Assembly: GCF_900116445.1 (NCBI RefSeq)
Contig: NZ_FPBH01000002.1
Span: forward strand, 1 to 64,000
Direction: 5' to 3'
DNA length: 64,000 bases
DNA from: Paraburkholderia aspalathi
GTDB lineage: Bacteria; Pseudomonadota; Gammaproteobacteria; Burkholderiales; Burkholderiaceae
This document shows, one piece after another, positions 55,942 through 64,000 of the stretch. Under the pieces are notes generated by a model. It searched no databases, was not told the origin of the DNA, and saw nothing but the letters and a program-made list of their open reading frames with translations. Numbering within the stretch: position 1 is the stretch's first letter; every line of letters starts with the position of its first letter. The translations under genes and the position numbers were made by a program.

Positions 55942-55976
55942 GGTTCCGTCAGGGTTGCAGTAACCCTGACGGAACC
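55942..55976. terminator. Second perfect hairpin after katG
   Basis: GGTTCCGTCAGGGTT (55942-55956), loop GCAGT, AACCCTGACGGAACC (55962-55976) is a 15-bp perfect stem 11 bp from the katG stop. No T run. It may protect the mRNA 3' end or support termination at the hairpin further on. Confidence 0.75.
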
Positions 55977-55987
55977 CGCACATCTGC

Positions 55988-58763
<2,776 letters not shown>

Positions 58764-59066
58764 ATGACGCTCGATATCGACGCGATTCACAAAGCGCTTG
58801 CCAACCCTGTACGGCGGGAGATTCTCGGCTGGCTGCGCGAGCCGTATGCGCATTTCTCCGACCAGGAGCTCCCGCTCGACCACGGCGTGTGCGCCGGCAA
58901 GATCGACGCGCACTGCGGCCTGTCGCAGTCCACCGTGTCGGCGCACCTCGCCGCGTTGCAGCGCGCCGGTCTCGTTACGTCGAAGCGGGTCGGTCAATGG
59001 GTGTTTTTCAAACGCAATGAGGCAGTCATTCAAGCCTTTCTCGAGCACATGAACAGCCAGCTCTGA
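58764..59066 (+). CDS. ArsR-family regulator upstream of an old yellow enzyme gene
   Basis: 100 residues, winged helix (IDAIHKALANPVRREILGWLREP; CGLSQSTVSAHLAALQRAGLVTSKRVGQWVFFKRN). Cys43 (HGVCAG) and Cys51 (AHCGLS) flank the start of the recognition region, so a thiol or metal sensor is possible. 94 bp before the NemA-type gene on the same strand. By analogy with the thiol sensor NemR, which controls nemA in E. coli, it may sense electrophiles; that is inference. Confidence 0.82.
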   Translation: MTLDIDAIHKALANPVRREILGWLREPYAHFSDQELPLDHGVCAGKIDAHCGLSQSTVSAHLAALQRAGLVTSKRVGQWVFFKRNEAVIQAFLEHMNSQL

Positions 59067-59160
59067 GCGCTTCATCCGCATCGCCGCGTTTTTTCGCTTA
59101 TTTCATCATGCAGTTTTTTTAAGGCCGGGGCCACGCGCCCGCCACCTAAGGTGAACTCAT

Positions 59161-60222
59161 ATGCCGACTCTTTTTGACCCGCTCCAGATTGGCGACATCA
59201 CGTTGTCGAACCGCATCATCATGGCGCCGCTCACGCGCCAACGCGCTGAAGAAATCCGCGTACCGAACGCGCTGATGGCGAAGTACTACGCCGAACGCGC
59301 CACGGCAGGCCTGATCATCAGCGAAGCCACGTCCGTTACGCCGCAAGGCGTCGGTTACGCCGACACCCCGGGTATCTGGTCGCAGGAGCAGGTGGAAGGC
59401 TGGAAGATCGTCACGAACGCCGTGCATGCAGCCGGCGGCAAGATTTTCCTGCAGTTGTGGCACGTCGGCCGTATTTCGGACCCGCTGTTCCTCAATGGCG
59501 AACTGCCGGTTGCGCCTAGCGCCATCCCGGCTCAAGGCCACGTGAGCCTGGTGCGTCCGGAGCGTCCATACGTGACGCCGCGCGCACTCGAACTCGACGA
59601 AATCGCGGGTGTGGTCGAAGCGTTCCGCAAGGGCGCCGAAAACGCGAAAGCAGCAGGTTTCGACGGTGTGGAAGTGCACGGCGCGAACGGCTATCTGCTC
59701 GACCAGTTCCTGCAGGACAGCACCAACAAGCGTACCGACGCCTACGGCGGCCCGGTCGAAAACCGCGCCCGCCTGCTGCTCGAAATCACTGACGCCTGTA
59801 TCGACGTCTGGGGTGCGAACCGTGTCGGCGTGCACCTCGCACCGCGTCGCGACTCGCACAACATGGGCGATTCGGATCCGGCAGCGACATTCGGCTACGT
59901 GGCACGCGAACTCGGCAAGCGCAAGATCGCGTTCATCGCCGCCCGCGAAGCACTCGGCGACGACCGCCTCGGCCCGCAACTGAAGAAGGCATTCGGCGGC
60001 CCGTACATCGCGAACGAAAAGTTCACCAAGGAAACCGCACAGCACGTACTCGACGCGGGTGAAGCGGACGCGGTGGCGTGGGGTCAACTGTTCATCGCGA
60101 ATCCGGATCTGGTGCGCCGCTTCGAAACGAATGCGCCGCTGAACAAGCCGAATCCGGCAACGTACTATGCACGTGGCGAAACTGGCTACGTGGATTATCC
60201 GACGCTGGAAGCAGTGGAATAA
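59161..60222 (+). CDS. Old yellow enzyme-family alkene reductase (NemA-type)
   Basis: 353 residues, FMN TIM-barrel. LFDPLQIGDITLSNRIIMAPLTRQRA at the N-terminus, LQLWHVGRIS, the substrate-binding His/Asn pair in VEVHGANGYLLDQFLQD and the YGGPVENRARLLLEI segment, all diagnostic. Reduces C=C bonds of enones, maleimides and nitro compounds with NAD(P)H. It is the likely target of the ArsR regulator just upstream. Confidence 0.93.
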   Translation: MPTLFDPLQIGDITLSNRIIMAPLTRQRAEEIRVPNALMAKYYAERATAGLIISEATSVTPQGVGYADTPGIWSQEQVEGWKIVTNAVHAAGGKIFLQLWHVGRISDPLFLNGELPVAPSAIPAQGHVSLVRPERPYVTPRALELDEIAGVVEAFRKGAENAKAAGFDGVEVHGANGYLLDQFLQDSTNKRTDAYGGPVENRARLLLEITDACIDVWGANRVGVHLAPRRDSHNMGDSDPAATFGYVARELGKRKIAFIAAREALGDDRLGPQLKKAFGGPYIANEKFTKETAQHVLDAGEADAVAWGQLFIANPDLVRRFETNAPLNKPNPATYYARGETGYVDYPTLEAVE

Positions 60223-60242
60223 GACGTTCGGTTCATGCGGCG

Positions 60243-60770
60243 TTACGCAAGGTCACGCCGCATGAATACGCGTTTCGATTCGTCGAGTCCGCGCGCGATG
60301 TGCGCATCGCGCCGCGCGATCAGTGCCGCATCCAGATCGGCCTCCTCGATATCGCGAAAGCCGAGCCGCCGATAGTACGGTGCGTTCCACGGCACCTCGC
60401 GAAACGTCGACAAAATGAGTTGCGTGATCTGTTGCGCACGCGCGAGTTGCGCGACCTGCTCGATCAGCGCCGCGCCGATGCGTTGCCCGGCATGCGAACT
60501 CAGCACATCAAGTTCCTGAACATAGAAGCGCGCGGGCTGCGGCTCGAACATCACAAACCCCACACACGTCTCATCAGCTTTCACGGCAACGATGATCTGC
60601 TGCGCGTCGATCTTGCGGCGAACAAGTTCCAGCTCCATCGGCGGGGCATCGGCGATACCCGTCATGCCGACGCTGACAAAGCGCTGGCCGGCCTCGAATT
60701 CGATCATACGGATAGCGTCCGCATCGTGCGGCGCGGCAAAGCGGAACGTGAGGCTGGGAGTGTGTTGCAT
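60243..60770 (-). CDS. GNAT-family N-acetyltransferase
   Basis: 175 residues. Acetyl-CoA motif in the form LDVLSSHAGQRIGAALIEQVAQLA (about 90-113), preceded by VGFVMFEPQPARFYVQE. C-terminal FREVPWNAPYYRRLGFRDIEEADL with the usual YRRLGF. Acceptor unknown. Convergent with the old yellow enzyme gene. Confidence 0.85.
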   Translation of the reverse strand: MQHTPSLTFRFAAPHDADAIRMIEFEAGQRFVSVGMTGIADAPPMELELVRRKIDAQQIIVAVKADETCVGFVMFEPQPARFYVQELDVLSSHAGQRIGAALIEQVAQLARAQQITQLILSTFREVPWNAPYYRRLGFRDIEEADLDAALIARRDAHIARGLDESKRVFMRRDLA

Positions 60771-60905
60771 AGGGGTTTCTTAACTTTTTTCGGACACGAT
60801 TCTGGAAATCACACCCCGATATTGACATCCGCACCGAGAAATAAACAAGTGCCCACGCCGCGACGGGACTAAAATCCCGAACACCCAAATCCCTTTCGAA
60901 CCACG

Positions 60906-61553
60906 ATGGATTTCATGCATGTGCTGCAGGTCGCCCTGCACTTCGACCAGCACCTGAGCGGTTTGATCGTGCAATACGGCACGGCCGTCTACGCGATGCT
61001 GTTCCTCGTCGTGTTCGTCGAAATCGGTTTCCTGCCGCTATTCTTTTTGCCTGGCGATCCGCTGATCTTCATCTGTGGCGGTCTCGCCGCGACAGGCGCG
61101 CTGAACGTCTGGCTCGTGATCCCCGTGCTGTTCGCCGCAACGGTGGCCGGCAGCATCGTCGACTATGCGATCGGCCGCGCCATCGGCGAAAAAGTCTATA
61201 CCGCCGACTACCGTTGGCTTGACAAGAACGCACTGCGTAAAGCGCACGCGTTTTACGAAGCACGCGGCGGCCTGACCTTTCTGCTGTCGCCGTTCATTGC
61301 CGTCGTGCGCACGTTCGCGCCGTTCGTCGCCGGTGTTTCGCGCATGACGTTTGCACGTTTCGTGTCGTTCGTCACCGCCGGCGCGGCGCTGTGGATCGTG
61401 TCGCTGGTGGCGGCCGGTTATCTGTTCGGCAACGTGCCACTGGTACGCGATCATATGAGTTCGATCGTGCTGCTGGGCGTCTCGCTCGGTGTCGGATCGC
61501 TGCTGGTGAGCGCCGTGTGGCGCTTCGTCAACCGAAGGTTGCGCGCTCATTAA
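60906..61553 (+). CDS. DedA-family membrane protein
   Basis: 215 residues. VVFVEIGFLPLFFLPGDPLIFICGGLAATG and the later FYEARGGLTFLLSPFIAVVRTFAPFVAGVSRM are the DedA motifs with the conserved Arg. DedA proteins take part in lipid flipping and envelope maintenance. The protein ends NRRLRAH, and that 3' end is repeated twice more beyond the stop. 65 bp before the LysE-type gene on the same strand. Confidence 0.9.
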   Translation: MDFMHVLQVALHFDQHLSGLIVQYGTAVYAMLFLVVFVEIGFLPLFFLPGDPLIFICGGLAATGALNVWLVIPVLFAATVAGSIVDYAIGRAIGEKVYTADYRWLDKNALRKAHAFYEARGGLTFLLSPFIAVVRTFAPFVAGVSRMTFARFVSFVTAGAALWIVSLVAAGYLFGNVPLVRDHMSSIVLLGVSLGVGSLLVSAVWRFVNRRLRAH

Positions 61554-61599
61554 ACCGAAGGTTGCGCGCACACTGAGCCGATGGTTGCGCGCGCACTGA
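61530..61599 (+). repeat. 23-bp tandem repeat of the DedA gene's 3' end, three copies
   Basis: Three units starting at 61530, 61553 and 61576 each read xRxLRAH-stop: AACCGAAGGTTG... ending TAA, AACCGAAGGTTG... ending TGA, and AGCCGATGGTTG... ending TGA. The period of 23 is not a multiple of three, so the stops fall in three different frames. Confidence 0.9.
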
Positions 61600-61617
61600 A
61601 TTTCGTGGAGGGACACT

Positions 61618-62229
61618 ATGTCGCTATCTGCTTTGCTCGTCTTCGCACTGGCGCTGATCATCGCGGCCGGCACGCCCGGTCCTAGCATCGCCGCGCTGGT
61701 CGCGCGCGTGCTGACCAACGGCTTTCGCGACGTCTTGCCGTTTCTCGCCGCGATGTGGCTCGGCGAAGCATTGTGGCTCACCTGCGCGGTGGCCGGCCTG
61801 GCCGTGATCGCGCGCAGCTTCGGCATGGTGTTTATCGTGCTGAAATTTGTCGGCGTCGCCTATCTGCTGTTCCTTGCCTGGAAGATGTGGCGCGCACCGG
61901 CCGACGTGCAAGGCAGCGACCTGCCGAGCGGCCAGTCGCCGTGGCGCATGTTCATCGCCGGCCTGCTGGTGACGCTCGGCAATCCGAAGATCATGATGTT
62001 CTACCTCGCGTTGCTGCCGACCATCATCGATCTGTCGCGCATCGGCACCGTCGCTTGGTTCGAACTCACGCTCACCATGCTGATCGTACTGATGGCCGTC
62101 GACTTCGGCTGGGCGCTGCTCGCCACACGTGCGCGCAAATTGCTGAACACGCGCCGCGCGGTGAAGTTCACCAACCGCGCCAGCGCTACGGTCATGGCCG
62201 GTGTTGCCGCCGCGATCGCCACGCGCTGA
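61618..62229 (+). CDS. LysE-family translocator
   Basis: 203 residues, about six membrane helices. Opening LLVFALALIIAAGTPGPSIAALVARVLTNGFRD and the middle FIAGLLVTLGNPKIMMFYLALLPTIIDL are the family signatures. Exports an amino acid or similar solute. GGAGGG upstream of the ATG. Co-directional with the DedA gene. Confidence 0.88.
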   Translation: MSLSALLVFALALIIAAGTPGPSIAALVARVLTNGFRDVLPFLAAMWLGEALWLTCAVAGLAVIARSFGMVFIVLKFVGVAYLLFLAWKMWRAPADVQGSDLPSGQSPWRMFIAGLLVTLGNPKIMMFYLALLPTIIDLSRIGTVAWFELTLTMLIVLMAVDFGWALLATRARKLLNTRRAVKFTNRASATVMAGVAAAIATR

Positions 62230-62257
62230 CGAGAACGTACGACGCACGCGCAGCCAT

Positions 62258-62764
62258 TCAGCCCGGCGGCGCAGCCGATTGCACTTCAGTCCGTAGCGAA
62301 GCCAGCAACACCTGCCACCATTCGCCATGCCGCAACAGAAACACGCGCTCGGGGAAATGGTGGCGTGCGACATGCTCCTGCGGCACCGTATCCCAGCCGC
62401 GATGCTCCACCGTCACGCGTGTTTCGTCGCCCACCGCTTCGAAACGCACTTCGACCTGAGTGTGCTGCGCGTCGGTGAAACTGGCCTGACGCCAGCCGAA
62501 TGCCAAACGCTCGCCCGGCTCCCAGGCCGTCACGCGGCCGATCTCGAACACGCTGCCGTCCGGCTGCGTTTCGATCAGACGGCCGTGCTCTCCGGGCGTG
62601 TGAGGCGCCGCAGCCTGCTCGAACGACAACACACCCGCGCCTTGCGGCGTGAACTGAAACAGGCCATTCGGACGCCACCATCTGCCGATCTCACGCGTAA
62701 ACACTTCGAACGCGCGCTTCGGCGTTGCCGCGACCGGTAGCGACACCTGCACGCGAGAACTCAT
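62258..62764 (-). CDS. SRPBCC (AHSA1-like) domain protein
   Basis: 168 residues from the ATG at 62764, which overlaps the stop of the ArsR gene by 4 bp. Features of the helix-grip fold: VQVSLPVAATPKRAFEVFTREIGRWW, PGEHGRLIETQPDGSVFEIGRVTAWEPGERLAFGW and TQVEVRFEAVGDETRVTVEHRGWD. ArsR-SRPBCC pairs are common; the SRPBCC protein binds a small hydrophobic ligand or adjusts the response. Role unknown. Confidence 0.83.
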   Translation of the reverse strand: MSSRVQVSLPVAATPKRAFEVFTREIGRWWRPNGLFQFTPQGAGVLSFEQAAAPHTPGEHGRLIETQPDGSVFEIGRVTAWEPGERLAFGWRQASFTDAQHTQVEVRFEAVGDETRVTVEHRGWDTVPQEHVARHHFPERVFLLRHGEWWQVLLASLRTEVQSAAPPG

Positions 62765-63099
62765 TCCTGCTGCTCCAGATGCGCCTTGAACGACAGCAAT
62801 TGCTCGGACCATAAGGCTTCGGTCTGTTCGAGCCATGCCTTCAACTCGTTCATTGGCGCCGACCTCAGCACGTAGAGACGCACGCGCGCATCGACGCCGT
62901 CGTGCGATTCCTCGATCAGTTCGCTCGAGCGCAGCACACGCAAATGCCGGCTCATTGCCTGCGGCGAAAGACCGGTTGCTTGCGCGAGTTCACCCGCGCG
63001 CATCGGTTGCTGGCTGAGCAGTTCGACCACCTGACGCCGATTCGGGTCGGCCAGTGCAGCCAGAGTGCGGTCGAGCGAGACGCTGGCAGGCAGTCCCAT
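62761..63099 (-). CDS. ArsR-family regulator of the VOC-SRPBCC operon
   Basis: 112 residues. Winged helix: LAALADPNRRQVVELLSQQPMRAGELAQATGLSPQAMSRHLRVLRSSELIEESHDGVDARVRLYVL. No metal-binding Cys cluster, so probably not a metal sensor. Sits between VOC (4 bp upstream) and SRPBCC genes (overlap). A palindrome before the VOC gene is its likely operator. Confidence 0.87.
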   Translation of the reverse strand: MGLPASVSLDRTLAALADPNRRQVVELLSQQPMRAGELAQATGLSPQAMSRHLRVLRSSELIEESHDGVDARVRLYVLRSAPMNELKAWLEQTEALWSEQLLSFKAHLEQQE

Positions 63100-63102
63100 C
63101 GC

Positions 63103-63564
63103 TTATACCCACCCTTCGATTTTCAGGCCGCTCACGCGCTCGGCTTCCTCGCGCGACACCTCACGAACCGTCTGGCCGAAGCTCCAGACATGCCCTTCCG
63201 GATCGCGCGCCGCATAGACGCGGTCGCCATAGAACTGATCCGCCGGCTCGCGCGTGATCACAGCGCCTGCGGCACGCGCACGAGCGCAATGTTCATCGAT
63301 CCCTTCGCGCAGTTGCACGTGTACCGACTGTGTATTCTTGCCGCCGATCGAAGCCGGGCTCGCAGCGTCTTCCGACCATTCGCGGCAGATCATCACGTAG
63401 CTGTCGCCGAAACGCATCTCCGAGTGGCCCAACTGACCGTCGCTATCCGTGACCACCAGTTGACGCTCGAAGCCGAACGCATTCTCGAGCCAGTCGAGCG
63501 CGGCAAACGGGTCCTTGTAGTACACCGACGCGCCCAGCGAAGGACGATGAAACGGTTCGTTCAT
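63103..63564 (-). CDS. VOC-family (glyoxalase/bleomycin resistance-like) protein
   Basis: 153 residues with a pair of beta-alpha-beta-beta units: SVYYKDPFAALDWLENAFGFERQLVV and VHVQLREGIDEHCARARAAGAVITREPADQFYGDRVYAARDPEGHVWSFGQ. The late DPEGHVWSF is typical of the PhnB-like/glyoxalase group. Function may be sequestration or metal-dependent catalysis. First gene of the operon; strong AAAGGAGG before ATG. Confidence 0.85.
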   Translation of the reverse strand: MNEPFHRPSLGASVYYKDPFAALDWLENAFGFERQLVVTDSDGQLGHSEMRFGDSYVMICREWSEDAASPASIGGKNTQSVHVQLREGIDEHCARARAAGAVITREPADQFYGDRVYAARDPEGHVWSFGQTVREVSREEAERVSGLKIEGWV

Positions 63565-63597
63565 GATTGCCTCCTTTTATAAACCTTTCGGTTGATA

Positions 63598-63615
63598 TTT
63601 AACACTATAGTTAAA
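63598..63615. promoter_or_regulatory. Candidate ArsR operator before the VOC operon
   Basis: TTTAAC-ACTATA-GTTAAA is an inverted repeat 34 bp before the VOC start codon, in the expected promoter zone, and just outside the Shine-Dalgarno. The rest of 63565-63697 holds no gene. Confidence 0.5.
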
Positions 63616-63697
63616 CAAATCGAAAAGGCAAGGATGGCGTATTCGTACTGGTGACTCTTCCCAAATGAAATCTGGATCGCGGTGCCGCACGCAACCG

Positions 63698-64000
63698 CTA
63701 TCCCTTCGGCGTTGTGTCGTGAATCCTCGCGGCGCGCAAGAAATCGAAATCGACGCCTTTATCGGCCTGCAGCACCGTATCGAGGAACAGTTTCCGATAC
63801 CCGCGTTCGGCCGTCGGCACGTCTACGGGTGCAGCGGCCTCGCGGCGCGCGAGCTCGGAGTCCGATACGAGCAGCGTGATTTCACGCGCTGCTACGCTGA
63901 GCCGGATACGATCGCCGTTCTGAACATAGGCCAGCGGCCCACCAACGGCCGCCTCAGGCGTCACGTGCAACACGATGGTGCCGAAGGCGGTCCCGCTCAT
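63698..64000 (-). CDS. IlvD/Edd-family dehydratase, C-terminal part, truncated by the window edge
   Basis: The last 100 residues of a larger protein, its 5' end beyond 64000. GTIVLHVTPEAAVGGPLAYVQNGDRIRLSVAAREITLLVSDSELARRE matches the C-terminal swivel domain of dihydroxy-acid and sugar-acid dehydratases, with the TPEAAVGGPLA segment characteristic. Could be an L-arabonate- or xylonate-type dehydratase as well as IlvD; the missing N-terminal Fe-S part would decide. Confidence 0.85.
   Translation of the reverse strand: MSGTAFGTIVLHVTPEAAVGGPLAYVQNGDRIRLSVAAREITLLVSDSELARREAAAPVDVPTAERGYRKLFLDTVLQADKGVDFDFLRAARIHDTTPKG

Overview
The window looks like part of a chromosome from a beta-proteobacterium of the Burkholderiaceae, most likely Paraburkholderia. 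The reasons are a GC-rich genome with strong G/C bias at third codon positions, a Burkholderia-type trimeric porin, closely packed transporter and regulator genes typical of a soil or plant-associated generalist, and a strong minus-strand promoter at the left edge that resembles rRNA-operon promoters of this group. This assignment is inferred from sequence style and gene content, not from a database search. I saw no phage, insertion sequence, integrase, CRISPR array or tRNA gene.

Region 1 (1-10.9 kb) is a 2-aminoethylphosphonate (2-AEP) catabolic locus. An ABC importer (phnS, phnT, phnU, phnV) brings in 2-AEP, PhnW transaminates it to phosphonoacetaldehyde, PhnY oxidises that to phosphonoacetate, and PhnA cleaves the C-P bond. 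An HD-domain protein resembling mixed-valent di-iron oxygenases ends the phnA-phnY operon. A GntR/FCD regulator lies inside the locus and a DeoR regulator lies at its edge. A 9-bp inverted repeat in the phnS/phnW divergent region is a candidate operator.

Region 2 (11-25 kb) is mixed housekeeping and accessory: a UbiB-like protein that has lost its kinase motifs, an EamA exporter, an L,D-transpeptidase, nadE, a small RRM protein preceded by an unlisted 48-residue membrane peptide, two secreted proteins, two acid-type peptidases (S10 and S53) side by side, a DUF1993 protein, a YnfA-type membrane protein and a LysE/Lrp exporter-regulator pair.

Region 3 (25-36 kb) has an NRAMP-type transporter with altered metal-site motifs, preceded by a long leader with two small ORFs that carry Shine-Dalgarno sequences. 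A convergent operon follows: a LacI regulator, a binding protein, two permeases, a tiny membrane protein, two ATPases and separate DhaL/DhaK subunits. It is probably uptake and phosphorylation of a small ketose or polyol.

Region 4 (36-44 kb) has an OsmC protein divergent from a GntR regulator with a clear operator palindrome, an HD hydrolase, a glycine-zipper protein, a DedA-PAP2-LssY fusion with a degenerate PAP2 site, two YceI proteins and a porin.

Region 5 (44-56 kb) is an aromatic catabolism island: a flavoprotein hydroxylase, MarR and TetR regulators, an SDR, a ferredoxin plus FAD-dehydrogenase pair, a Crp/Fnr regulator, an AAHS-type transporter, an aldehyde dehydrogenase and a gamma-resorcylate-type decarboxylase. 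The same paired palindromes occur in front of marR and in front of the decarboxylase operon, about 9.4 kb apart.

Region 6 (56-64 kb) holds katG with a double-hairpin terminator, an ArsR regulator and an old yellow enzyme, an acetyltransferase, a DedA protein whose 3' end is repeated three times, a LysE exporter, a VOC-ArsR-SRPBCC operon, and the C-terminus of an IlvD/Edd dehydratase cut by the right edge.
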